Shown: piece by piece, positions 16,765 through 25,441 of the stretch
Position numbering within the stretch: the first letter of the stretch is position 1
Layout of the letters: each line of letters opens with the position of its first letter
Origin: Amycolatopsis bullii
GTDB lineage: Bacteria > Actinomycetota > Actinomycetes > Mycobacteriales > Pseudonocardiaceae
Length of the DNA: 64,000 nucleotides
Direction of reading: 5' to 3'
Assembly (NCBI RefSeq): GCF_014654205.1
Contig: NZ_BNAW01000041.1
Coordinates: forward strand, 1 to 64,000
The notes under the pieces: generated by a model
What the model was told of the DNA's origin: nothing
Seen by the model: the letters and a program-made list of their open reading frames with translations, nothing else
Database searches by the model: none
Made by a program: the position numbers and the translations under genes

Positions 16765-16770
16765 TAAACT
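16765..16770 (+). promoter_or_regulatory. -10 element (TAAACT) for leaderless rsiG-like gene
   Basis: GATAAACT ends 5 bases before GTG 16776, predicting a leaderless mRNA; this also decides the start codon of the following gene. Confidence 0.55.
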
Positions 16771-16775
16771 GCGCT

Positions 16776-17339
16776 GTGATCGAAGTGCGGCCCGGTGGCA
16801 GGCGGCGGATCGACCGCGTGCTCGGCCCGGGGTACCTCAGCGGCCTGGGTGAACTGCCGCTGAACGTGCTGCGCGAGCGGCGCGACGAAGCCGCGCAGGA
16901 AGAGACCGACCTGTCCTACCTGCGCCGTCTGCTGCACGCCCGGATCGACATCGTGCGCGCGGAGCAGGCCCGGCGCAGCTCGGGCGGCGAAGCGAGCATC
17001 GTCGACCAGCTGGCGACGATCCTGGCCGACAACGCGCTGGGGCCGGCGGCGGGCTCGGGTCGTCACCAGCAGCTGGAGCCCTCCCGTGCGGGCGAGCACC
17101 GGCGGCACGCGGAGGCCCTGATCGGCGACACGGACCTGACCGACGTCGGGTCCCTGTCGGACGAGAAGCTCGCCTCCGCTTTGGACACGTACGCCCGCGA
17201 AGAGCTGTCGGTGTCGTCGTTCCGCCGAGAGGTTCAGGGCGTGATGGACACGCTGAACGCGGAGATCGCGAAGCGCTACCAGCAGGGATCGGCCACAGTG
17301 GACGAGCTGCTGGAGAACGAAGGCGGCCGCGGCGAGTGA
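16776..17339 (+). CDS. rsiG: RsiG-like c-di-GMP-binding coiled-coil protein
   Basis: RsiG of Streptomyces is an anti-sigma factor that holds WhiG inactive when bound to c-di-GMP through two E(X)3S(X)2R(X)3Q(X)3D motifs. This 187-residue protein has an exact second motif, E143-S147-R150-Q154-D158, and a first motif E43-S47-R50-H54-D58 in which His replaces Gln. The two motifs are exactly 100 residues apart, each in a long predicted helix. GTG 16776 is chosen over an upstream ATG because of the -10 element. The stop overlaps the asparaginase start by 4 bases. Confidence 0.8.
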   Translation: MIEVRPGGRRRIDRVLGPGYLSGLGELPLNVLRERRDEAAQEETDLSYLRRLLHARIDIVRAEQARRSSGGEASIVDQLATILADNALGPAAGSGRHQQLEPSRAGEHRRHAEALIGDTDLTDVGSLSDEKLASALDTYAREELSVSSFRREVQGVMDTLNAEIAKRYQQGSATVDELLENEGGRGE

Positions 17340-18268
17340 CCAACCCCGTGCTCGCCGAAGTCGTGCGGTCGGGTTTCGTCGAAAGCGTCCACCGGGGCGC
17401 GCTTGTGATCACCGGCCCGGAAGGCGCCGCGCGGCTGGCTTTGGGAGACGTCGTCTCGCCGGTGTACCCGCGGTCGTCGAACAAGCCGCTGCAGGCGGTC
17501 GGCATGCTCCGGGCGGGCTTGGACTTCACAGGCGAGGACCTGGCGCTGGCGTGCGCGTCGCATTCGGGCGAGCCCGGGCACGTGAAGCGGGTGCTGGAGC
17601 TGCTCTCGGCCGCCGGCCTGGATGAGCGCGACCTGGCCTGCCCGCCCGACTTCCCACTGCACGTCCCGAGCATGCGCGACGCGGCCGAGCCGCGGCGGGT
17701 GATGATGAACTGTTCGGGCAAGCACACGGCGATGCTGACGACGTGCGTCCGGGCGGGCTGGCCGGTGGCCGGGTACTCCGCGCCGGACCATCCGCTGCAG
17801 CAGGCGCTCGCCGCTGCCGTGTCCTCGCTGACGGGCGAGCCGATCGCCCACACGGGTGTCGACGGGTGCGGCGCGCCGTTGTTCGCGTTTTCCCTGACGG
17901 GGCTGGCTCGCGCGTTCGGCCGGATTGCGAGCGCGGTGGACGGGCCGTCGGCGGAGGTGGCTTCGGCGATGCGGGCGCACCCGTGGCTGGTGGCGGGGAC
18001 GGGCCGCGAGGACACGGCATTGATGTCCGGTGTGGAGGGACTGATCGCGAAGGCGGGCGCGGAGGGGGTCCAGGCGTTCGCCCTGCCGGACGGGTTCGCG
18101 GTGGCGATCAAGATGGACGACGGCGCGAAGCGGGCTTGCGCGCCACTGGCGGTTTCGGCGCTGCGGTACCTCGGGGTGGACGTGTCCGGGCTCGAGGAGC
18201 TGGCGCAGCCGCCGGTTTCGGGTGGCGGGCAGCCGGTGGGCGAGATCCGGGTGCCGGAGCTGCGCTGA
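17336..18268 (+). CDS. L-asparaginase II family protein
   Basis: A 310-residue asparaginase of the Rhizobium etli type (not the AnsA/AnsB fold), which hydrolyses asparagine to aspartate and ammonia. Catalytic-type motifs are visible: RSSNKPLQA, MNCSGKHTAML and GVDGCGAPLFAFSL. Translation is coupled to the RsiG-like gene through a GTGA overlap (17336-17339). There is no signal peptide, so it is cytoplasmic. Pairing of a nitrogen-releasing enzyme with a c-di-GMP-responsive protein is unusual and unexplained. Confidence 0.85.
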   Translation: MTNPVLAEVVRSGFVESVHRGALVITGPEGAARLALGDVVSPVYPRSSNKPLQAVGMLRAGLDFTGEDLALACASHSGEPGHVKRVLELLSAAGLDERDLACPPDFPLHVPSMRDAAEPRRVMMNCSGKHTAMLTTCVRAGWPVAGYSAPDHPLQQALAAAVSSLTGEPIAHTGVDGCGAPLFAFSLTGLARAFGRIASAVDGPSAEVASAMRAHPWLVAGTGREDTALMSGVEGLIAKAGAEGVQAFALPDGFAVAIKMDDGAKRACAPLAVSALRYLGVDVSGLEELAQPPVSGGGQPVGEIRVPELR

Positions 18269-18381
18269 CCGCTGGTTGGGTGCCGCTGCGCGGGGCGCTC
18301 GGCCTGCCGTCCGCCTGCCGCGCCGCCGGATGCCGCTGGCTCCCGCCGGCTGCGGATCGCGACTGAGCAGCCCCCGTTTCC

Positions 18382-18445
18382 ACGCTACCGCCGGGCACCG
18401 ACAGTTTCGGGCCGGAGGAGTCGCCGGGGCGCCCGGTTGTCCACT
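18382..18445 (-). repeat. Dispersed intergenic element copy 1 (DnaA-like box plus PafBC-type promoter motif)
   Basis: On the minus strand, TGTCGGTG (18403-18396) is followed after 8 bases by TAGCGT (18387-18382), matching TGTCGGTG-N8-TAnnnT. Upstream on the same strand is an AGTGGACAA box (complement TTGTCCACT at 18437-18445), which touches the stop of the 18444 gene. The element lies in the 175-bp gap between two convergent genes and has no obvious downstream target. The rest of the 18269-18443 gap shows nothing else. Confidence 0.65.
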
Positions 18446-19340
18446 AGTTGGCGCGCTCGCGGGCGGCCACGTCACCCCAGAACTCGCGCAGGTCGGAGAA
18501 CAGCTCGGCCAGCTCCTCGACGTTGCCCGAGCGCAGGGCGTCCAGGATGTCGTGGACCTCGTCGGCCGTGTTGTCGGCTTCCAGGACCGGGTCCGTGAAC
18601 AACTGCACCAGGCCGCCGTAGTCGAGCTCGACCACCGAATCCGCGTGGAAGTTGTCCAGCCAGCGGCGCGTCTCGAATAGCACGCGGCCCGGCCCGGAGT
18701 CGCCGAACGTCTGCTCCAGGAGCTCCCCGGCCTCGCGGGCGCGGTGCTGCGCGTCGGCCAGCGTCGCCCGCCAGGACAGTTCGCGCTGCGGGTCGGCGCG
18801 GCCGTTGCCGAGCACCAAGCGCCGCTCCTCCGGCTCGATCAGCACGAACCACGGCAGCGGGACGGTCCAGGTGGTCGACAACGTGTGCGCCGCCGACGTG
18901 CTCAGGTCCACCATCGCCGACTTCGTGCGGGCGCGGATCGTCTCCTGGGTGAAGCCGCCTTCGTCGAGAACGACGTTCTTCAGCGCCGGGTGCGCGTCGC
19001 CGAGGAAGGTGACCAGCGCGGCCGCCGAGCGGGCACGCAGTTCCAGCGGGCAGACGAGCGGACCGTGTTCGGCCTTGCCGCCCGGCACGTCCTCGGGGTC
19101 GAGCACCAGGACGTCGGTCAGCAGGCTCGGCGCCGGACGGCCGTCGGCGAGCTCGGCGGGCAGCAGCCGCCGCGGGGCGGCCACCTGTGACTTGAGCCAC
19201 ATGGCCTGCTCGCGCGCCCCCGCGTCCGTCCGCCTCAGCTTCGCCGCCGCGACGGCCGCACGCAGCCGCTCGTCCGGCGGATCGCCCAGGGCGAGCAGGG
19301 GTTCGTACACCCGCAGGTAAGCCACGAAGGGACGGAGCAC
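18444..19340 (-). CDS. Conserved actinobacterial protein of unknown function
   Basis: A 298-residue soluble protein beginning MLRPFVAYLRVYEPLLALGD. No signal peptide, membrane segment or catalytic motif is visible. The central part is beta-rich (VPLPWFVLIEPEERRLVLG), and the C-terminal half is acidic and helical. Codon use is that of a real gene and the frame is clean. It ends at a dispersed repeat element and faces the asparaginase gene. I do not recognise the family. Confidence 0.7.
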   Translation of the reverse strand: MLRPFVAYLRVYEPLLALGDPPDERLRAAVAAAKLRRTDAGAREQAMWLKSQVAAPRRLLPAELADGRPAPSLLTDVLVLDPEDVPGGKAEHGPLVCPLELRARSAAALVTFLGDAHPALKNVVLDEGGFTQETIRARTKSAMVDLSTSAAHTLSTTWTVPLPWFVLIEPEERRLVLGNGRADPQRELSWRATLADAQHRAREAGELLEQTFGDSGPGRVLFETRRWLDNFHADSVVELDYGGLVQLFTDPVLEADNTADEVHDILDALRSGNVEELAELFSDLREFWGDVAARERAN

Positions 19341-19547
19341 GGGTAGATCGTGGCACGTCTACCTGCGCCGATCGCCACCGACCGGCCGGTAACCGGTGTC
19401 CGGGGAACACTGTCGTGACCGGCACACCGTGCCACGTCGCATCGAACCCCCCGGACACGGTACGGTGTGAGCAGGAAAGAATTGTCGAGACGATGCGGGG
19501 CCGCCGATTCCCCCGGCCGCCCCGCCCCTGTGCGAGGGGGTCGAGCC

Positions 19548-19742
19548 ATGGGGCGCGGCCGGGCTAAGGCCAAGCAGACGAAGGTGGCGCGTGAGCTCAA
19601 ATACAGCTCGCACGAGACCGACTTCGATGCTTTGCAGCGCGAGCTGTCGAGTAACTCCTCCAGTGACAACCACCACGAGGAACCTGTCGACAGCCGGTAT
19701 GAAGACCCGTACGACGACGGGTACGACGAGTACCGTCGTTGA
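19548..19742 (+). CDS. DUF3073 small protein
   Basis: A 64-residue highly charged protein, MGRGRAKAKQTKVARELKYS and then an acidic Asp/Glu/Tyr-rich tail ending DDGYDEYRR. The basic N-terminus and YSSHETDFDALQREL core define DUF3073, a universally conserved actinobacterial family of unknown function (Rv0810c equivalent). ATG 19548 is preceded by GAGGGGGT. The 207-bp gap upstream (19341-19547) holds its promoter region; I see no other gene there. Confidence 0.9.
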   Translation: MGRGRAKAKQTKVARELKYSSHETDFDALQRELSSNSSSDNHHEEPVDSRYEDPYDDGYDEYRR

Positions 19743-19753
19743 GCACGCGTAAC

Positions 19754-19793
19754 CGCGCGAGGGTGGTGCCCATCCGGCATCCGCCCTCGCGCG
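19754..19793 (+). terminator. Hairpin terminator after DUF3073 gene
   Basis: CGCGCGAGGG at 19754-19763 pairs perfectly with CCCTCGCGCG at 19784-19793, 12 bp after the DUF3073 stop. No clear T tract follows. Confidence 0.65.
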
Positions 19794-19847
19794 CTGCGTG
19801 CTGCCTGCAAAACATGCGGGTCGCGAAGCGGACGAAGGAGTGAGCCG

Positions 19848-20702
19848 GTGGTAAGTCGGGTTGGAGTCGTCGGGGCGGGCCTCATGGGGTCCGGCATCGC
19901 CGAGGTGCACGCGCGGTCCGGATTGGACGTCGTGATCACCGAGGTGAACCAGCCGGCGCTCGACGCGGGCCGGGCGCGCATCGAGAAGTCGCTGCAACGC
20001 GGCGTCAAGAGCGGCAAGCTGACCACCGAGGACGCCGACGCGGCGCTCGCGCGGGTCCGGTTCACCACGGACATCGCCGAGTTCGCCGACCGTGAACTGG
20101 TCATCGAGGCGATCCTCGAGCAGGAGCAGGCGAAGGTCGACGTCTTCCGCCAGCTGGACAAGATCGTCGAGGCCGAGGACGCGCTGTTCGCGTCCAACAC
20201 GTCGTCGATCCCGATCATGAAGCTGGGCATGGCGACGAGCCGGCCGCAGCAGGTGGTCGGCATCCACTTCTTCAACCCGGTGCCGGTGCTGCCGCTGGTG
20301 GAGCTGGTGCCCTCGCTGCTGACCAGCGACGAGACCGCCCGCCGCGCGGAAGAGCATGCGACGACGGCGCTGGGCAAGACCGTCATCCGTTCGCAGGACC
20401 GCGCCGGGTTCATCGTGAACTCGCTGCTGGTGCCGTACCTGCTTTCGGCGATCCGCATGATCGAGTCGGGCTTCGCCTCGGCCGAGGACATCGACCGCGG
20501 CATGGAGCTGGGCACGGCCCACCCGATGGGTCCGCTGCGGCTGTCCGACCTGATCGGGCTGGACACGATCAAGGCCATCGCGGACTCGATGTACGCGGAG
20601 TTCAAGGAGCCGCTGTACTCGTCGCCGCCGCTGCTGCTGCGCATGGTGGACGCGGGCCTGCTCGGCAAGAAGACGGGCCGCGGCTTCTACTCCTACAGCT
20701 GA
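19848..20702 (+). CDS. fadB2: 3-hydroxybutyryl-CoA dehydrogenase
   Basis: Oxidises (S)-3-hydroxyacyl-CoA with NAD(P)+. The 284-residue protein has the Rossmann motif GVVGAGLMGSGIAEVHARSG, the catalytic-His region GIHFFNPVPVLPLVELV, and the family signature DRAGFIVNSLLVPYLLSAI followed by ASAEDIDRGMELGTAHPMGP. Start GTG 19848 follows GAAGGAG. The last 10 bases overlap the end of the convergent ECF S-component gene. Confidence 0.93.
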   Translation: MVSRVGVVGAGLMGSGIAEVHARSGLDVVITEVNQPALDAGRARIEKSLQRGVKSGKLTTEDADAALARVRFTTDIAEFADRELVIEAILEQEQAKVDVFRQLDKIVEAEDALFASNTSSIPIMKLGMATSRPQQVVGIHFFNPVPVLPLVELVPSLLTSDETARRAEEHATTALGKTVIRSQDRAGFIVNSLLVPYLLSAIRMIESGFASAEDIDRGMELGTAHPMGPLRLSDLIGLDTIKAIADSMYAEFKEPLYSSPPLLLRMVDAGLLGKKTGRGFYSYS

Positions 20703-21520
20703 CCTCGGTCGAAGGTCGCGGGCGCCTCGAAGGCGGCCCGCCTGGCGGCGCGCCTCAGCACCGCCAGGACGGCGGGCCCCAGCAGGACGATGGCGACCGC
20801 GTTGGTGATCGCGCGACCGGTGTCCCAGCCGAGCGTCGAGGTCAGGACGGTGTACGCCGCGAACCGGCGAAGGTTGTCAAGGAGCGGCGCACCGGGCACG
20901 AAGCCGAGCTGTGTGGAGTCTCCGGCGAGGAACGGCCACGACCACAGGCTCATCAGCATCCCGAAGAAGTAGGCCGCGAAGACGCCGTAGCCGACGAGCA
21001 GGGCGATCTCGCCTTTCCCGCGCGGTTTCCGCGGGAGCAGCCCGGCCCCGAGCCCGATCAGCGACGACGCCAGCATCTGGAACGGTAGCCACGGCCCGAC
21101 CCCGGCGGTGAGCAGCGCGCTGGTGAACAGCGACGTCGAGCCGAGCACGAAGCCGAAGCCCGGCCCGAAGACGCGCCCGGCGAGGACGAGCAGGAAGAAG
21201 ACCAGCTCGATCCCGCCGGTGCCCGCGCCGAGCGGCCGCAGCCCGGCGTTGACAGCCGAGAGCACGCCGAGCAGCGCGAGCGCCTTGGCATCGATGCCCC
21301 CGCGGGACAGCTCGGCGAGCACGACGAGGATCAGCACCGGCAGGCTCGCCATGAAGACGAAGGGCGCATCGGCGCTGTGCGCGGCCGCGGTCGGCTGGGG
21401 ATGGGTGAGCAGGGGCCAGCAGAACATGGCCAGCCCGAGGAGGCTCGCGACGGTGAGGACCAGCGCGGGCCGCGGAGTCAGGCGGATCGTGCGAGGCGGC
21501 GGGGTGAGGAAGTCGGTCAT
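20693..21520 (-). CDS. ECF transporter substrate-binding (S) component
   Basis: A 275-residue membrane protein with about six to seven helices, matching the S components of energy-coupling-factor importers of vitamins and metals. It is encoded downstream of the ATPase, T component and secreted partner on the same strand, though 514 bp of non-coding DNA separates it from the ATPase gene. The substrate cannot be read from the sequence; the DUF4430-like secreted partner suggests a corrinoid-like ligand as a hypothesis. Confidence 0.8.
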   Translation of the reverse strand: MTDFLTPPPRTIRLTPRPALVLTVASLLGLAMFCWPLLTHPQPTAAAHSADAPFVFMASLPVLILVVLAELSRGGIDAKALALLGVLSAVNAGLRPLGAGTGGIELVFFLLVLAGRVFGPGFGFVLGSTSLFTSALLTAGVGPWLPFQMLASSLIGLGAGLLPRKPRGKGEIALLVGYGVFAAYFFGMLMSLWSWPFLAGDSTQLGFVPGAPLLDNLRRFAAYTVLTSTLGWDTGRAITNAVAIVLLGPAVLAVLRRAARRAAFEAPATFDRGQL

Positions 21521-22034
21521 GCCGGGGTCACCGCCGCCGGTTCGCGGGTGATGGCGGTGACTGGCGGAGTTTCGCCTCGGCGCTGAGCGGTGGCCGAATG
21601 CGCGCCGGAGCGGCTGGGCGCGCGGGGGACATCAGCGGCCATGACCCGCGGGTCAGCCCAGGCGCGGCTCGGCACCCTCGGGTCATTGGCAACCTCGACC
21701 CGCAGGCCTGGCAAAGCCCGGGCTCGGCACACGGCGGGCGCACCGGCCCGCGCCGCAACTGCAGCACAGCCGCAGCCACGCACCAGCCAGTCACCACCGA
21801 CCCCTGCCCGCAAGCCAGCACAGGCGCGGCGAGACACCGGTCGGACGACACCCGTGATCAACGGGCCAGGCCAGGCGCGGCTCGGCACACTCCAGCCACC
21901 GCCAGCCGCGATCCGCAAGCCAGCACGGCCACGGACCCGCCGAGCAGCATCGGCGGCGGCGGCGCGCGCTCGTTTCCCTGGGCCCCCCGCCCGCCCCCGC
22001 CCCCTCCCCTCCTCCCTCTCCCTCTCCCTCGCCC
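21521..22034. other. 514-bp non-coding region inside the ECF operon
   Basis: No convincing gene is present; both strands contain only Ala/Arg/Pro-rich shadow frames. The stretch contains imperfect repeats, including CCAGGCGCGGCTCGGCAC at both 21658-21675 and 21871-21888 and repeated GCAAGCCAGCAC-like segments. A pyrimidine-rich tract (runs of CCCTCTCC) occupies roughly 21985-22035 just after the ATPase stop. I could not recognise a cobalamin or thiamine riboswitch. Confidence 0.6.
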
Positions 22035-23633
22035 TCATGCCAGTGCCTCGGCTACCTCGTCCACCGTCAGCCACCGCTCCGGGGCCAGGATCTTGGCCAC
22101 CTGCGGGGCGAACGCCGGTGAGGCGACGACCACCTGCTTCGTCGGGCCGTCCGCTACCACCTCGCCGTCGGCCAGGACCACCACGCGGTCGGCCACCGTG
22201 GCCACGAACTCGACGTCGTGGGTGGCCAGCACTACCGCGTGGCCCTGCGAGGCCAGCTCTCGCAGGGCTGCCGCGAAGCGCCGTTTTGCGTGGTAGTCGA
22301 GGCCGCGGGTCGGCTCGTCGAGCAGCACCACCGGCGGGGCCGACGCCAGCTGGATCGCCAGCACCAACGCCAGTCGCTGCCCTTCCGAAAGGTCGCCGGG
22401 GTGCGCTTCACCGGCGATTCCGGGGGCGAGCCGGTCCAGCAGGGCCCGGGCCGTTCCCGCCGGTACCTCCGACTCGGTGTCCGCCTGTGCGCACTCGGCG
22501 TCCACCGAATCGAGGTACAGCAGGTCGGCCGGGGTCTGCGGGACCAGGGCGACGCGCTGACGGGCCACTCGTGGCTTGAGCGACGCCGGGTCCACGCCAC
22601 CGACGTCGACCTTCCCCGCCGACCTCGGGCCGCTGCCCTGCACCGCCCAGAGAAGCGACGACTTGCCGGAGCCGTTGCGTCCCATCAGCGCGACCACCTC
22701 TCCCGGTCCGACACGCAGGTCGACCCCGCGCACCGCCAGGACATCTCCGTATCGGACCACCACCCCTCTCACATCCAGTGCCGAACCGGTCACCGAGAGA
22801 CTACGACCCACCACCGACAATTCCGCGAGTCGCGCGCGCAGCGGCCCGGCCACCCGCCGCGCGTCCCGGACCGACAGCGGCAGCGGCGACCAGCCCGCCA
22901 GCCGCCCGAGCTCGGCGATCGGGGGTGCGATCGGCGACGTCGCCAGGATCTCGGCCGGCGGCCCGGACCGCACCGAGCCGTCGCCCGGCAGGTACAGGAG
23001 CCGGTCCGCGTACTGGGCCACGCGCTCCATCCGGTGCTCCGCGACGATCACCGTCGTCCCCAGGTCGTGCACCAACCGGGTGATCGCCGCGAGCACGTCC
23101 TCGGCCGCCGTCGGGTCCAGCGCCGACGTCGGCTCGTCCAGGACCACGACCGACGGGTGCGCCGTGAGCACCGAACCGATCGCGACGCGCTGCTGCTGCC
23201 CGCCCGACAACGTCCGGAGTGGACGGTTGCGCAGCTCCGCGATGCCCAGCAGGTCGAGGGTTTCCTCGACGCGCTTGCGCATGACGTCCGGCGGCACCGC
23301 CAGCTGCTCCATCGCGTAGGCGAGTTCCTCCTCGACGGTGTCGGTCACGAACCCCGCGAGGGGGTCCTGCCCGACGACGCCGACGACCGACGCCAGCTCC
23401 CGCGGCGGGTGAGCAGCCGTATCGAAACCACCCACGACCACCCGGCCGGACAGCCGCCCGCCGGTGAAGTGCGGGACGAGCCCGTTGACGGCGCCGAGAA
23501 AGGTCGACTTGCCCGCTCCTGTCGGCCCCGCGACCAGGCACAACTCGCCCTCGTCGATCTGCAGCGACACGTCCGACAGCACCGGCCGCGAGGCGTCCGG
23601 GTAGGTCACCGTGACCTGCGAGAACTCGATCAC
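22035..23633 (-). CDS. ECF transporter fused A-A' ATPase
   Basis: The energising ATPase of the ECF importer with two nucleotide-binding domains in one 532-residue chain. First domain: Walker A GPTGAGKST, signature LSGGQQQR, Walker B VVVLDEPTSALDP. Second domain: Walker A GRNGSGKSS, a divergent signature LSEGQRLA and Walker B VVLLDEPTRGLDY. Start GTG 23633 (MIEFSQVTVTYPDAS) overlaps the T-component stop by 4 bases, indicating coupled translation. Confidence 0.9.
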   Translation of the reverse strand: MIEFSQVTVTYPDASRPVLSDVSLQIDEGELCLVAGPTGAGKSTFLGAVNGLVPHFTGGRLSGRVVVGGFDTAAHPPRELASVVGVVGQDPLAGFVTDTVEEELAYAMEQLAVPPDVMRKRVEETLDLLGIAELRNRPLRTLSGGQQQRVAIGSVLTAHPSVVVLDEPTSALDPTAAEDVLAAITRLVHDLGTTVIVAEHRMERVAQYADRLLYLPGDGSVRSGPPAEILATSPIAPPIAELGRLAGWSPLPLSVRDARRVAGPLRARLAELSVVGRSLSVTGSALDVRGVVVRYGDVLAVRGVDLRVGPGEVVALMGRNGSGKSSLLWAVQGSGPRSAGKVDVGGVDPASLKPRVARQRVALVPQTPADLLYLDSVDAECAQADTESEVPAGTARALLDRLAPGIAGEAHPGDLSEGQRLALVLAIQLASAPPVVLLDEPTRGLDYHAKRRFAAALRELASQGHAVVLATHDVEFVATVADRVVVLADGEVVADGPTKQVVVASPAFAPQVAKILAPERWLTVDEVAEALA

Positions 23634-24691
23634 CGCACGACCTCCGGAACCGGGGGCGCCACGAACGCCGGCAGCACCGCGACCAGCACGGACACCGCGT
23701 GCACCCAGGACACCTCCGGCCAGCGCAGCGGGCTCAGCGACGGGAACAACCGGCCCGCGTCGATCCGCGCGGTCGCGAACAGCAGCGCGCACGCCCCGAC
23801 GCCGGCCGCGACGACCAGCGTCTCCGGCCACCGCCACGGGTCGGGCCGGTACGCCGTCCGCCGCACCCGGCGCCCGCCGAGGACGAAGCCCGCGACCGCC
23901 ACGACCAGCCCGGCCGCCAGCAGCGGCACCCCGAGCCAGGACGACGTCCCGTCGAGCACGCCGTAGACGCCGACGCACACGCCGACCAGCCCGGCCAGGA
24001 CGCAGGCCGCGATCAGCACCCGCAGGCGCGTCCCGAGGTACTCCCGGCGGCCGTAGCCCCGGGAGTCCATCGCCGCCGCCAGCCGCAGGGACCGGTCCAT
24101 CGCGTCTTCCAGCACCGGCACCACGATGCCCTTCACCGCCCGCAGCCCGCGACTCCGCCCCGCTCGCAGCCGGCGGGCCCGCCGCACCCGCTGCACGCTC
24201 TCGACGAGCTGCGGGGCCACCGTCAACGCCACCGTCACCGCCGTCCCCACCTCGTACAACGCTCCCGGCACCGCCTTGAGCAGGCGTTTCGGGTTGGCCA
24301 GGGCGTTCGCCGCGCCGACGCAGACGACCATCGTCGCCAGCCGCAGGCCGTCGTAGAAGCCGCCGAGCAGCTCCTCCGCCGACGTCGGCCCGAACAGGGA
24401 CAACCCCGCGGCGAGCGGGATGCGCGGCAGCGCGAACAGCACGTGCCCACCGTCGTCCCCGCCGATCAGGATCCGGAACAACACGCGCGAGGCGACGATC
24501 AGCGCGCCGACGTAGACGTACAGCCGGAACGCCAGCGCCCAGGGCGCGTCACTGCGCCGGTTCGCCACGACGAACCCGGCGACGGCGATGATCAGGCCGA
24601 GCAGCAGCGGGTTCGTCGTCCGGCTGGCCGCGACGGCCAGCGCGAGCGCCCACGCCCACCAGGCGCCGGGGTGCAGCGCCCTACTGGGCAC
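23630..24691 (-). CDS. ECF transporter T component (CbiQ/EcfT family)
   Basis: The transmembrane coupling subunit of the ECF importer, 353 residues. Hydrophobic segments flank a cytoplasmic part carrying the two EcfT coupling-helix motifs, here VRRARRLRAG and AMDSRGYG, that contact the ATPase grooves. The gene overlaps its upstream neighbour by 11 bases and its downstream ATPase by 4, so all three are one translational unit. Confidence 0.88.
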   Translation of the reverse strand: MPSRALHPGAWWAWALALAVAASRTTNPLLLGLIIAVAGFVVANRRSDAPWALAFRLYVYVGALIVASRVLFRILIGGDDGGHVLFALPRIPLAAGLSLFGPTSAEELLGGFYDGLRLATMVVCVGAANALANPKRLLKAVPGALYEVGTAVTVALTVAPQLVESVQRVRRARRLRAGRSRGLRAVKGIVVPVLEDAMDRSLRLAAAMDSRGYGRREYLGTRLRVLIAACVLAGLVGVCVGVYGVLDGTSSWLGVPLLAAGLVVAVAGFVLGGRRVRRTAYRPDPWRWPETLVVAAGVGACALLFATARIDAGRLFPSLSPLRWPEVSWVHAVSVLVAVLPAFVAPPVPEVVR

Positions 24692-25301
24692 GCCGACGCC
24701 GGGCGACGACGATCCCGGCGCCGCCGACCAGCACGATCACGACGGCCCCGGCGACCAGGCCCCAGGGGAACGAACTGCCCTGGTCAGAGGCGGCGGGCGC
24801 GGGCGAGGAGACCTGGCGGACCGGCGGCACGCGCGGCGGCGTCGGCAGGTCGTTCGCCGACTTCGGCCGCGCGAACGCCCACCCTTCGAACCCGCCCGGA
24901 GCCGGTTTCGCCGTCTGCGCGCCCTCCTGGCTCGACGTCCAGCTGCCCCCGGCGGAGGCGTGCCAGTAGCTCCAGTACGCCGTCGCCGACGGCATCCCCG
25001 CGCAGGACTCGACGTCGGGGCCGGGCTTGCCGTTGATCCGGCACGCCACCGCGAGGCCGTACTTCTGCGAGCCGGCCACCTCGATCCCGGCCTCCTGCAG
25101 GGCGGCGATGCCGTTCGCCGGCGTCCCGGTGGCGCAGCGGACCAGCGGCTGCGGGCCGAGGTCGCCGAAGTCGACGACCACCGTCACGCCGCCGCCCTCG
25201 GGGCAGGCTCCGTCGGTGCCAGCCGCCGAAGCGGGTGCGGCACCCACGAACGCGGCACCGAACAGGAGGGCGCAGACAACGGCGAACCGGGAGGCGATCA
25301 T
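24681..25301 (-). CDS. Secreted, C-terminally anchored ECF partner (SCO2322 family)
   Basis: A 206-residue protein with a signal peptide (MIASRFAVVCALLFGAAFVG, cleavage near ASAAG), an extracellular domain with four Cys, a Pro-rich linker and a C-terminal transmembrane helix with RRRRAQ tail. The segment ATGTPANGIAALQEAGIEVAG resembles DUF4430-type ligand-binding modules related to corrinoid binders. Such proteins co-occur with ECF cassettes in Streptomyces. It is the first gene of the operon; a surface substrate-capture role is inferred. Confidence 0.78.
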   Translation of the reverse strand: MIASRFAVVCALLFGAAFVGAAPASAAGTDGACPEGGGVTVVVDFGDLGPQPLVRCATGTPANGIAALQEAGIEVAGSQKYGLAVACRINGKPGPDVESCAGMPSATAYWSYWHASAGGSWTSSQEGAQTAKPAPGGFEGWAFARPKSANDLPTPPRVPPVRQVSSPAPAASDQGSSFPWGLVAGAVVIVLVGGAGIVVARRRRAQ

Positions 25302-25428
25302 GCAGGCACTTTAACCAGGCGGACGCTCGCTGCAGGTGCGGTTCCGGCGCGACACGGAGATCCCTCGGGGGTTCCGGGTGGCGGAGCCCCCGGCCCGGGG
25401 CGAAGCTCCGGCTGGTCACCGACACACC

Positions 25429-25434
25429 TAGACT
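25429..25434 (+). promoter_or_regulatory. -10 element (TAGACT) for leaderless oxidoreductase gene
   Basis: TAGACT lies 7 bases before GTG 25442 and fixes the start codon. The 140-bp gap with the divergent ECF secreted-partner gene holds both promoters. Confidence 0.55.
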
Positions 25435-25441
25435 GCGGGCC

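Noticed and set aside
18382..18445. LexA/SOS box interpretation of the TGTCGGTG element
   Set aside because: Actinobacterial SOS boxes are palindromic GAAC-N4-GTTC-like; this element is non-palindromic and instead fits TGTCGGTG-N8-TAnnnT.
21521..22034. Cobalamin riboswitch in the ECF gap
   Set aside because: No B12-box-like sequence could be found on the minus strand.
21517..22074. Arg/Ala/Gly-rich open frame antisense to the ECF gap
   Set aside because: Low-complexity composition, no motif and no start context; it is a GC-skew shadow, as is the longer plus-strand frame at 21590.
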